A stretch of DNA of 64,000 nt from VXYK01 sp965214565. Its GTDB lineage: Bacteria; Actinomycetota; Acidimicrobiia; Acidimicrobiales; Aldehydirespiratoraceae. The stretch lies in the NCBI GenBank assembly GCA_965214565.1, contig OZ243951.1, positions 1,488,001-1,552,000 of the forward strand, given 5' to 3'. Under the pieces are notes generated by a model. That model was not told the DNA's origin and searched no databases. It worked only from the letters and a program-made list of their open reading frames with translations. The position numbers were made by a program, and so were the translations under genes. Positions within the stretch are counted from its first letter, which is position 1; every line of letters starts with the position of its first letter. Shown here piece after piece: positions 8,073-15,701 of this stretch.

Positions 8073-9653
8073 ATGGAACCAATCACCGACACCAACTGGC
8101 TGCTCACAGCCCTGGTCTTCGCTCCGGTCGTCGGAGCGTTGATCATGGTCTTGATCCCCCAGCAGGACGAGCAGTCCCACAAGCAGGTGGCCCTGATCAC
8201 CTCGTTGGTCACGCTGGGGCTCGCCGCCTTCCTGCTGATCGACTTCGACTACGGCGATGCCGGGCGGTTGCAGTACTTCGTGGACACTGAATGGATCGAG
8301 GTGATCGGCGCGGGTTACACGATCGGCGTCGATGGCATGTCGCTGCCGCTGATCGCGCTCACCGCCTTGATCATGCCTCTGGTGTTCGTCTACTCGTGGA
8401 ACCACATCCCCGAACCGGGTAATGCCAAGGCGTTCCTGATCCTGTCGCTGATCCTGGAGACGGGAATGATCGGCACGTTCGTCGCCCAGGACCTGGTCCT
8501 GTTCTTCGTTTTCTTCGAGGTTGTGCTGCTGCCGATGTTCTTCATGATCGCGGTCTGGGGCGGCGAGAACCGGCGTTACGCCTCGTTGAAGTTCTTCCTG
8601 TTCACCCTGTTCGGTTCGGCCCTGATGCTGCTGTCGTTCCTGGCTCTGTACTTCCTCACCGACGCGGAGACGTTCTCCATGCTGGTGTTGACCGAGAATG
8701 CCGGTGAGGGGATAGCCAGAAGCACGCAGTTGCTGGTGTTCGGGGGGATGTTCCTCGGGTTCGGGGTGAAGGTGCCGATGTTCCCGTTCCACACCTGGTT
8801 GCCCGACGCCCACACCGAGGCGCCGACCCAGGGTTCGGTGATCCTGGCTGCGGTGCTGTTGAAGCTCGGCACTTACGGTTTCATCCGCATCGCCATCCCG
8901 ATGCTGCCGGAGGCCGCGGAGGCGTGGGCGCCGTGGATCGGGTTGTTGGCGGTGATCGGCATCATCTACGGCGCGCTCGGCTGTCTGGCCCAGACCGACA
9001 TGAAACGCCTGATCGCGTTCTCCTCAGTGGCGCACATGGGTTTCGTGATGCTCGGCATCGCCACGCTGACCGACTTCGGAATCAACGCCGCGATCTTCGG
9101 AATGGTCGCACACGGGCTGATCACCGGGATGCTGTTCTTTGTTGCAGGTTCAGTGAAGGAGCGTTATCACACCTTGGAGATCAAACGGCTCGGTGGGATG
9201 CTCGCCCAGGCCCCCCGCTTGGGTTGGATTCTGGGGTTCGTGTCGATGGCGTCGCTCGGCCTGCCCGGCCTTGCCGGGTTCTGGGGGGAGTTCCCGGCGA
9301 TCCTCGCGGCCTACAACCCCGCCGGTGGACTCTCCGAGGAGCTTTTCCGGGGCTACATGGTCGTTGCGGCAATTGGGACGGTGCTCGCGGCCGGTTACCT
9401 GTTGTGGTTGCTGCAGCGCACGGCGATGGGTGAGCCCACGGCGGAGTTCGCCGATGATCCCAATATCACCGACGTGTCGACGACCGAGTGGATCGCCTGG
9501 GCACCCTTGCTGTTCGGGATTGTGCTGTTCGGAGTTGCGCCCGGTTTGATCTTCGAAGTCACGGATCCTGCGGTGGTCGTGTCGCTCCACGAGTGCCTCG
9601 AGGCGGGTTGTGAGGCAGCTGAGGTCACAGCCTCGTCGGTGGGTGGTGGCTGA
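8073..9653 (+). CDS. nuoM: NADH-quinone oxidoreductase subunit M
   Basis: Antiporter-like proton-pumping membrane subunit (526 aa, about fourteen helices). Visible motifs are FFVFFEVVLLPMFFMI with the key glutamate, a second lysine/histidine helix (VPMFPFHTWLPDAHTEAPT) and the TDMKRLIAFSSVAHMGF helix typical of NuoM. It starts at ATG 8073, 17 bases after nuoL, and nearly abuts nuoN. Confidence 0.95.
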   Translation: MEPITDTNWLLTALVFAPVVGALIMVLIPQQDEQSHKQVALITSLVTLGLAAFLLIDFDYGDAGRLQYFVDTEWIEVIGAGYTIGVDGMSLPLIALTALIMPLVFVYSWNHIPEPGNAKAFLILSLILETGMIGTFVAQDLVLFFVFFEVVLLPMFFMIAVWGGENRRYASLKFFLFTLFGSALMLLSFLALYFLTDAETFSMLVLTENAGEGIARSTQLLVFGGMFLGFGVKVPMFPFHTWLPDAHTEAPTQGSVILAAVLLKLGTYGFIRIAIPMLPEAAEAWAPWIGLLAVIGIIYGALGCLAQTDMKRLIAFSSVAHMGFVMLGIATLTDFGINAAIFGMVAHGLITGMLFFVAGSVKERYHTLEIKRLGGMLAQAPRLGWILGFVSMASLGLPGLAGFWGEFPAILAAYNPAGGLSEELFRGYMVVAAIGTVLAAGYLLWLLQRTAMGEPTAEFADDPNITDVSTTEWIAWAPLLFGIVLFGVAPGLIFEVTDPAVVVSLHECLEAGCEAAEVTASSVGGG

Positions 9654-9655
9654 CG

Positions 9656-11167
9656 GTGCTTGCCGGCATGTCGCCCCTGTTTGCTGCGGACGGATTCGTT
9701 CGGCCGGAGATCGACTGGCACGCGGCCGCGCCCGAACTCACCCTGCTGGGCTTCGGCGCGCTGATAACGATGATCGACATCGGCTGGCTCGAGCGTGCCC
9801 GCAGGATCGCCGCGCCGCTCACGTCGTTGGCTCTGCTGGCAACGATGGTGCCGATTATCACCCTCGCGCTCGCGGGTGACGACAGGTCGATGTTCGAGGG
9901 CGGTTTCGTGGTCGACGACTACAGCCTGATCATGAAGGCCACGTTCATCCTGGCCGGTTATGTGGTGGTGCTGATGTCGACCAACTACATCGCCGAGGGC
10001 GACTACTGGGAGAACGAGTATTACGGCCTGTTGTTGAGTTCGATTCTGGGCATGATCCTGATGGCTTCGGCCCGTGACCTCATCTCCATTTTTGTGGCCC
10101 TCGAACTGTTGTCGATCCCGGCCTACATGCTGGCCACCTGGCGCAAACGCGACCTGAAGAGTAACGAGGCCGGTCTCAAGTACTACCTGATGGGCGTGTT
10201 CGCCTCCGCGGTGATGCTCTACGGCATGTCGCTGCTGTACGGAGCGAGCGGTTCCACTCTGCTGGTCGACATCAATGTCGAGGTCAGCGACAAGGATCGT
10301 TTCTCCGCGATCGTGGTGCTCGGGATCATCTTCGTGGTGGTGGGGTTTGCTTTCAAGGTGTCGGCGTTCCCGTTCCACACCTGGGCGCCCGACACCTACG
10401 AGGGCTCTCCGACACCGGTCACCGCGTTTATCTCGGTGGCCTCAAAAGCGGCCGGTTTCGTGGCCTTGATGAACCTGTTGTTCGTCGGCTTCCTCTCCCG
10501 TGACGACATCTTCGAACCGCTCATGTGGGTGTTGGCGGCAGCTTCGATGACCGCGGGCAACCTGATCGCCCTGCGCCAGACCAACATGGTGCGTCTGCTC
10601 GCCTATTCGGGGGTCGCGCAGGCGGGCTACATGCTGGCACCGCTGGCTGTGGCGGGAACGGTGCCCGACAAGGCCCTCACCGCCTCGGTCACCTACCTGA
10701 TGATCTACGCGGCGATGAACCTCGGTGCCTTCGCGGTGGTGATCGCGGTTGCCCGCAAGACTCGTTCCGCGGAGATCTCCAGCTATCGGGGTCTGTTCCA
10801 TTACGCCCCGGGGCTCACCGTCGCGATGACGATCTTCCTGTTCTCGCTGGCGGGCATCCCGCCGTTGGGCGGCTGGCTGGCGAAGTTCCGGGTGATGGAG
10901 GCGCTCATCGAAGCCGAAAGCGCGTCGGGCGTGGTGCTGGGCGTCTTCGTGGCGGTCAACTCGGTGATAGCTCTCTACTACTACGCCCGTATCGGCTTCG
11001 GCATGTGGGCTGAGGAGGCCCCCGACGGCGACCTGTCGCCTGTGTCGGTTCCGATGTCTTTGGGTGTCGCCCTCACCCTGACCGCAGTGATCACCATCGC
11101 GATGGGCGTCGTCCCAGGCGATATTGTCGGCCGCTTCACCGAAGTGAGCCTGCTCGCAGGGAACTGA
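9656..11167 (+). CDS. nuoN: NADH-quinone oxidoreductase subunit N
   Basis: Antiporter-like proton-pumping membrane subunit (503 aa), last gene of the nuo operon. Motifs include SIFVALELLSIPAYML with its glutamate, FPFHTWAPDTYEGSPTPVTAF, and TNMVRLLAYSGVAQAGYML. GTG 9656 lies 2 bases after the nuoM stop. No strong terminator hairpin is seen before the next gene, 114 bases downstream. Confidence 0.95.
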   Translation: MLAGMSPLFAADGFVRPEIDWHAAAPELTLLGFGALITMIDIGWLERARRIAAPLTSLALLATMVPIITLALAGDDRSMFEGGFVVDDYSLIMKATFILAGYVVVLMSTNYIAEGDYWENEYYGLLLSSILGMILMASARDLISIFVALELLSIPAYMLATWRKRDLKSNEAGLKYYLMGVFASAVMLYGMSLLYGASGSTLLVDINVEVSDKDRFSAIVVLGIIFVVVGFAFKVSAFPFHTWAPDTYEGSPTPVTAFISVASKAAGFVALMNLLFVGFLSRDDIFEPLMWVLAAASMTAGNLIALRQTNMVRLLAYSGVAQAGYMLAPLAVAGTVPDKALTASVTYLMIYAAMNLGAFAVVIAVARKTRSAEISSYRGLFHYAPGLTVAMTIFLFSLAGIPPLGGWLAKFRVMEALIEAESASGVVLGVFVAVNSVIALYYYARIGFGMWAEEAPDGDLSPVSVPMSLGVALTLTAVITIAMGVVPGDIVGRFTEVSLLAGN

Positions 11168-11206
11168 CCTGATCCCAGGTCTGTCGGCGGTGCAGGTTCG
11201 GCGAGT

Positions 11207-11281
11207 TTGTTGTGGGTGGCGTTGTTTGTTGTACGTGCGGACTGTATGTTGTCGGGCTGTTGTCTACATAGGAGTTCCGAA
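11207..11281 (+). promoter_or_regulatory. Conserved upstream block of Calx-beta copy 1, with ribosome site
   Basis: About 75 bases are nearly repeated at 15636-15701 before the second copy, including TTGTACGTGCGG, TGTATG and TACATAGGAGTT. The AGGAG lies about 7 bases before the ATG at 11282 in both copies, which fixes the start codon just before the poly-C tract. The preserved block probably contains the promoter, but I cannot assign -35 and -10 hexamers with confidence. Confidence 0.5.
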
Positions 11282-13918
11282 ATGATTCTGCCCCCCCCCC
11301 CCCCCCCCGTTGGTGATTCGTTAGAGGGTTCGAGAGGCGGCCTGCGGAGGCTGTTGAAGGGGAAGGGTAGGTGGTCCGGTTCGGTTCGGGCTGTTGTCGC
11401 TGTGGTGGCTGTGGTTGTGTTGGGTGTTCCGTTGCTGGTCAGTTTCGTCACTCCGAACGAGGCTGACGCGCAGACGAACTGCGACGCCAAGGTCGCGACT
11501 GCGATAACGGCTGTTACGGGCACCTACAATCATCACCGCAACAACGGGAATTTGGAGACTGCTAGGGCGTCTTATCGGGCTTTGATCTCGTTTGGTGACT
11601 CGCCGCTTCCGGCGTGGACCGGCAGCCTGATTACGGGTCCCGCGCCGATAACGCCGATCACTGAGGCTCAGTTTCGTGCCGTTCTCAGCGCCCGGGGCGA
11701 CACTTGGTCCGGTTGGGATCCGATCCTCGACGCGTTGAATTGTCTGGAGTCGGCTCCGACTCCTCCGGTAGTCACCGTCACCGGTGGTGGAGCGGTGTCT
11801 GAGGGCACGGCTGCGAGTTTCACGTTGACCGCGTTCCCGGCACCGTCCGCGAGTTTGACTGTGAATGTGACGGTCGCGGAAAGCGAGGATTTCGTGGCTA
11901 GCAGCGCTGAGGGCGCCGACACGGTGACTATCGGCACCTCGGGTACCGCGATCTATACGGTCCCGACGGTTGATGACGCCACCGACGAGGCCAACGGCAG
12001 TGTGAAGGTGACGGTGAACAGTGGTACCGGTTACACGCCCGGCAGCACAGCCTCGGCTACGGTCACGGTCAACGACAACGACGCCGCACCAGGCATCGCG
12101 GAGCCTGAAGGTCATAAGCAGCCAGCGTTGACAGCGACTGTTGTCAACAACGGCGCCAATAGCATGATCATGGTGAGGTTCCCTGACGGGTTGGGTAATG
12201 ATGTGCGCACCGTCAGGTTCAGTCCTAGGACTTTGATAACTGGGGATGCCAAAACCTTCGCTCCGCGTGGTGCGACGGCTACGGCGGCTGGTGGGTCTGA
12301 CTGCCGCAACGGCGATCTGATTACTTACAGGCATTACACGTACGCAGACTGGAACCTGGTGTATGACCCGGGTCACCCAGATGCCGGGGAGCCGAATGAC
12401 CGTAGCTATTGGCCCCTTGGGCGGGCTGGTTACAGGATAGTTTGGGACAGGTCGATGCTCGGCACGGAGAGTATTGGCGACCGGTCGATCGCTAAGCGGT
12501 CTGGCGAGGTGGCTAATGTGCCGGTGCATTTGTGTCCGGGTTCTGAGGGCAAAACGTTCGGGCTGGTGTGGGACCTGGTTCCCCGCAACCCCGTCTACGA
12601 GTATGACTCGTTCGACCCCGACGCCTCGAACTGCAAGGGCCGTACCTACACACGCGATGCCTTGTACCAGCACGATGACGGAAAGCTGTACGCGCAGGAA
12701 ATCAGGGACGGAAAGCGGGGCGTGTTGATATGGCCGGCGTTGACGGTTCCTCAGGCGCACAGGTGTTGGACGACGGTGACGATCCTTCACCAAGACCAGG
12801 GCGGCCAACCTGCCGAGCAGGATAGCCAACCCGCGCAGGAGCAGCCTGCTCAGGTGGAGCCTGCTCAGGTGGAGCCGGTGGTGGAGCCGGTTTGTGTGTC
12901 GGCAGAGTTGTTGGCTGATGTGGAGGGTTATGCGGGGGAGACTTGGCGTACGTCGGCTGATCATGTGCCGCGTTGGTCGCGGGTGTTGGCAGGGTTCGGG
13001 CAGTCCAACGGCTACAGCAACAATCCGATGACCGCCAGCGAGGCGCAAACGTATGCTGAGCGTAGTTGGGGTAGTCGTTGGATTCCGGTGACAACGGCGT
13101 TGCAGTGTTTGGAGGCCGCTGCCGCTGAGCAACCCGAAGCGGAGGCGGAGTCTCAACCTGCCCAGGACCCGACACCTGCACCCACAACAACCACCACGAC
13201 GACGACTACGACTACGACGCTTCCGCCGACGCCGGTGGTGAGTGTTGCTGGGGGTGCCAGCGTGTCTGAGGGTGGTGACGCGGTGTTTACTGTGACGGCG
13301 AGTCCTGCGCCGACATCTGATTTGGATGTGACTGTTGATGTGTCCCAGACCGGTGACTACACGTCCGCGACCGGCACGCGTACCGTCACGATCACCAGCT
13401 CAGGCAGCGCGACGTTCACGGTTGCCACGACTGATGACAGCACAGATGAGACTGACGGGTCGGTCACCGCGACTGTTTCGACCGGCGCGGGTTATACGGT
13501 GTCGTCGACCAGCAGCAGCGTGTCTGTGGCGGTGTCTGACAACGACAACCCACCACCGCCTCCGCCGCCGCCGGTGTCGTCGGGTCCGCCGACGGTGACC
13601 GTAACCGACGCGACCGCTGTTGAAGGCCAGGACTTGACGTTCGTGGTGACACTGTCGAAACCCAACCCTGAGCCGATCACGTTCCGTTACGGCGGATACG
13701 GACGCACCGCGACGATGTGGCAGGACTTCCAGATCGAATACAACGCGGTGCACACGCTTGCTGCGGGCGAAACCCAACTCAACATCGTTGTGCCGGTCAT
13801 CGACGACAACACCCCAGAGGCCACCGAAACGTTACGCATCTACGTGTACGCCACCAGCGGGATCGTCATCCGCGACGGGTTCCTCTACGCCACAGGCACC
13901 ATCACCGACAACGACTAA
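11282..13918 (+). CDS. Secreted Calx-beta multidomain protein, copy 1 (poly-C in frame)
   Basis: Predicted secreted or surface protein of 878 aa. After Met-Ile-Leu come six prolines encoded by 18 consecutive C. A basic stretch and hydrophobic helix follow (about residues 37-56), with a likely signal cleavage after ADA at 61-63. Then a Cys-containing module (about 67-155), a Calx-beta domain (about 160-268), an unassigned region with paired cysteines (270-500), a second copy of the Cys module (about 537-620), a Thr-rich linker, a Calx-beta domain (about 650-755), a Pro linker and a last Calx-beta domain. No LPXTG signal is seen. Calx-beta domains are Ca2+-binding beta-sandwiches common in adhesins. 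Start set by AGGAG before ATG 11282. Confidence 0.75.
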   Translation: MILPPPPPPVGDSLEGSRGGLRRLLKGKGRWSGSVRAVVAVVAVVVLGVPLLVSFVTPNEADAQTNCDAKVATAITAVTGTYNHHRNNGNLETARASYRALISFGDSPLPAWTGSLITGPAPITPITEAQFRAVLSARGDTWSGWDPILDALNCLESAPTPPVVTVTGGGAVSEGTAASFTLTAFPAPSASLTVNVTVAESEDFVASSAEGADTVTIGTSGTAIYTVPTVDDATDEANGSVKVTVNSGTGYTPGSTASATVTVNDNDAAPGIAEPEGHKQPALTATVVNNGANSMIMVRFPDGLGNDVRTVRFSPRTLITGDAKTFAPRGATATAAGGSDCRNGDLITYRHYTYADWNLVYDPGHPDAGEPNDRSYWPLGRAGYRIVWDRSMLGTESIGDRSIAKRSGEVANVPVHLCPGSEGKTFGLVWDLVPRNPVYEYDSFDPDASNCKGRTYTRDALYQHDDGKLYAQEIRDGKRGVLIWPALTVPQAHRCWTTVTILHQDQGGQPAEQDSQPAQEQPAQVEPAQVEPVVEPVCVSAELLADVEGYAGETWRTSADHVPRWSRVLAGFGQSNGYSNNPMTASEAQTYAERSWGSRWIPVTTALQCLEAAAAEQPEAEAESQPAQDPTPAPTTTTTTTTTTTTLPPTPVVSVAGGASVSEGGDAVFTVTASPAPTSDLDVTVDVSQTGDYTSATGTRTVTITSSGSATFTVATTDDSTDETDGSVTATVSTGAGYTVSSTSSSVSVAVSDNDNPPPPPPPPVSSGPPTVTVTDATAVEGQDLTFVVTLSKPNPEPITFRYGGYGRTATMWQDFQIEYNAVHTLAAGETQLNIVVPVIDDNTPEATETLRIYVYATSGIVIRDGFLYATGTITDND
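11291..11308 (+). repeat. Poly-C tract, 18 nt, in coding frame
   Basis: Eighteen consecutive C directly after codon 3 of Calx-beta copy 1 encode six prolines and keep the ATG in frame with the rest of the gene. Long homopolymers inside the first codons are classic slipped-strand switches. The count is also error-prone in sequencing. Confidence 0.85.
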
Positions 13919-13936
13919 CCCCGACCGGGTGAACAT

Positions 13937-14134
13937 TCACTCACCGGGAGCACAACCACACACAAACCAGGGGCGGGCCGCCGCAGACACGACGGCTCGC
14001 CCCTGCGAGCCACCCGTCCCCGTAGCGGTCGTGAAGCGCACCAAGTGCAGCGCTAGCAGCACGTCGACGCCCCTCTCCTCGGCACGCCAACGCAGCAGGC
14101 CGTCCGGTTGGTTGCTATCGGGCCAGTAGCGCAT
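13937..14134 (-). pseudogene. Possible NYN-domain (LabA/DUF88) fragment
   Basis: A 65-codon minus-strand frame contains RWRAEERGVDVLLALHLVR, which resembles the conserved EKGVDV-x-ALD-L core of NYN-domain ribonucleases. The upstream part is cut by a stop, and the aspartate expected after LLAL is a histidine. Beyond residue 45 the frame runs into the hairpin after Calx-beta copy 1. If real, it is a decayed remnant. The match is short and could be chance. Confidence 0.3.
13968..14005 (+). terminator. Stem-loop after Calx-beta copy 1
   Basis: An inverted repeat with arms 13968-13980 and 13993-14005 (GC-rich, one mismatch) and a 12-base loop lies 50 bases after the stop. A closely related hairpin follows copy 2, so the element travelled with the gene. 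There is no T run, so it is a terminator only by position. Confidence 0.5.
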
Positions 14135-14256
14135 CGGGTTCGAGTACTACGCTCATCCGGAGGAACGACCCCCGCCCCGGGACTCATCTTCACGGGTGGT
14201 GACGACTCGGATGTGCCCGTTCGCCTTCACGTTGATGGCACTGAATCGGAGACGAT

Positions 14257-15327
14257 GTGATCGGCGAGCGGGTCCAGTTGGTTCGCGAGTACCTGTCCAT
14301 GACTCAACAAGGGCTTGCCGAAGCCGCAAATGTGACTCAGTCCGCTATCTCCCAGATCGAACAAGGCGGGCCTGTATCTGACGCGACGCTGCAATCTATT
14401 GCCCGGGTAACCGGCTACAACCTTGAGTTCTTTCGGCGGGGAGTATTGCCAGACTTGCCCGCGTTGAGCTTGCGATACCGGAAACGGGCCTCATCCCGGC
14501 AAAAGGACGACAGACGGCTGCGCGCCCATTGCCGCCAAGGGATTGAACTCATCGAAGAACTCGAACGGTACGCTCAACTGCCCGGCGTGGCGCTGAGTCC
14601 CGTCAACGGCGATTTGAGCGACCAGGATATTGAGGCACTGGCTGTCCCAGTCCGCCAACAACTAGGTATCGGGCCCGACGACCCAATTCCGAACGTCATC
14701 AGAGCCGTCGAGCGCGCTGGCGTTGTCGTGTTTGGTGCTTCGGTGAACTTAGACAAGCATGACGCGGTCTCGGTCTGGCCGGATTTCCCGGCCGGAAGGC
14801 CAATCGTGTGCTACGCCCGTGGATGGTCAGGAGATCGACAGCGGTTCAGTATCGCCCACGAGATAGGACACATCGTGCTACATCAAACGCGCCTAGTCGA
14901 AGCCGACCGGGCCGAAACCGAAGCTTCCCGCTTCGGCGCAGCGCTGTTGATCCCACCGGTCGCGCTCGAAGCAATCGAAGCGCCCGTAACGCTGCGTCGT
15001 CTTGCATGGGCAAAGGCGAAATGGGGCGTCTCGATCGCTGCCCTCATTCGGCGCTGCTACGACCTGCGCATCATCGACACCGACCGATACGCGTCACTAA
15101 TGAAGCAACTGTCATCCCGCGGCTGGCGCAAGGAGGAACCGGTCCACGTCCCGGTAGAGCAACCGGCTCTCTTGCCAAAGGACATAGCGGGCAGTTCGTC
15201 GGTTGCGCGTCATCTCCGCTCACCCGTTTGGCCTCGTTGTTGTACTCTCCGACTCCCGTCGCTGTGGGGCTCGCCTCCTGAGCACCATCTCGTGAAGTCT
15301 CTCCGCCCGACGCGTATTGCCCCATGA
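14257..15327 (+). CDS. XRE-family regulator fused to an ImmA/IrrE metallopeptidase domain
   Basis: 356 aa. Residues 1-60 form a helix-turn-helix of the XRE type (LVREYLSMTQQGLAEAANVT, then QSAISQIEQG). The C-terminal half has the M78/ImmA zinc-protease signature HEIGH at 201-205 in SIAHEIGHIVLH. Such fusions typically repress mobile-element or toxin-antitoxin promoters and are relieved by proteolysis. A GGAG precedes the GTG start at 14257. It lies between the two Calx-beta copies with a decayed toxin-antitoxin pair downstream, so an element-borne origin is plausible. The last 50 residues are Pro/Arg-rich and look unstructured. Target unknown. Confidence 0.85.
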   Translation: MIGERVQLVREYLSMTQQGLAEAANVTQSAISQIEQGGPVSDATLQSIARVTGYNLEFFRRGVLPDLPALSLRYRKRASSRQKDDRRLRAHCRQGIELIEELERYAQLPGVALSPVNGDLSDQDIEALAVPVRQQLGIGPDDPIPNVIRAVERAGVVVFGASVNLDKHDAVSVWPDFPAGRPIVCYARGWSGDRQRFSIAHEIGHIVLHQTRLVEADRAETEASRFGAALLIPPVALEAIEAPVTLRRLAWAKAKWGVSIAALIRRCYDLRIIDTDRYASLMKQLSSRGWRKEEPVHVPVEQPALLPKDIAGSSSVARHLRSPVWPRCCTLRLPSLWGSPPEHHLVKSLRPTRIAP

Positions 15328-15370
15328 GCGTCATGTGGTGAGCAGGGCGGTAGGGATGACACCGATGCCA

Positions 15371-15445
15371 TCACGTCGGCGGTACGCCCTCATCAAGATC
15401 GCTGTCGGTGAGGGTCCGTCTCGACCTGGTTCTATGTGTTGTCAT
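15371..15445 (-). pseudogene. Truncated antitoxin start (BrnA-like) downstream of the toxin remnant
   Basis: A 24-codon minus-strand frame begins at an ATG that overlaps the stop of the upstream toxin fragment as ATGA. It contains TRSRRTLTDSDLDE, resembling the N-terminus of small antitoxins paired with BrnT-like toxins (a Thr/Ser-Arg-rich start followed by LTD-x-D-L/I). It then hits an in-frame stop. Too short to be functional; the overlap with the toxin fragment is the main support. Confidence 0.4.
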
Positions 15446-15641
15446 GGTGTCGGGTCCTTCCCGGTCGCGAGCAGGTCGTAGAACAGGGGTCGCAGTTCCA
15501 TGGTGTGGATCACGAGTTCGACCTGTTCGGCCGGCTCAAGCCAGATGGTCTCGTGGAGGTTGCCTGCGGAGTCCGGGCCGATGGCGAGCACCTCGGGCGG
15601 GTCGGTGTCCGGGTCGAGATCGACGATGGCGAGTGGGTGTT
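15442..15641 (-). pseudogene. BrnT/DUF4258-like toxin, C-terminal remnant
   Basis: On the minus strand, about 66 codons read from the DLDPDTDPP stretch through LAIGPDSAGNLHETIWLEP and VELVIHTMELRPLFYDLL to a stop at 15442. This resembles the C-terminal two thirds of small actinobacterial toxins of the BrnT type (GPDRAGN, VIHAMPLRP). The frame stays open past 15641 but there enters the conserved upstream block of Calx-beta copy 2, so the N-terminus appears replaced by that duplicated block. The following overlapping frame resembles the cognate antitoxin, also truncated. Confidence 0.5.
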
Positions 15642-15701
15642 GTTTCTTGTACGTGCGGGTTGTATGGTTTCGGGTCGTTGTCTCTACATAGGAGTTTTGA
15701 A
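15636..15701 (+). promoter_or_regulatory. Conserved upstream block of Calx-beta copy 2, with ribosome site
   Basis: Near-copy of the 75 bases before copy 1, including TTGTACGTGCGG and TACATAGGAGTT. The AGGAG is spaced normally from ATG 15702. Conservation of the translation signal while the coding frame is broken suggests the copy is switched off rather than long dead. Confidence 0.5.

Noticed and set aside
11321..13156. Very long minus-strand open frame (611 codons) opposite Calx-beta copy 1
   Set aside because: Composition is Arg/His/Pro-rich, typical of the antisense of GC-rich coding DNA, with no start signals or recognisable domain. The plus strand has clear domains.
13186..13222. Short tandem ACN repeats in the Thr-rich linkers, at first sight a CRISPR-like or satellite array
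   Set aside because: They are in-frame threonine codons of a linker, with no spacers. The same occurs at 17220-17262 and 19978-20100.
13900..13918. LPXTG or other cell-wall sorting signal at the Calx-beta C-termini
   Set aside because: Both proteins end in TGTITDND, with no hydrophobic segment or basic tail after it, so cell-wall sorting is not supported.
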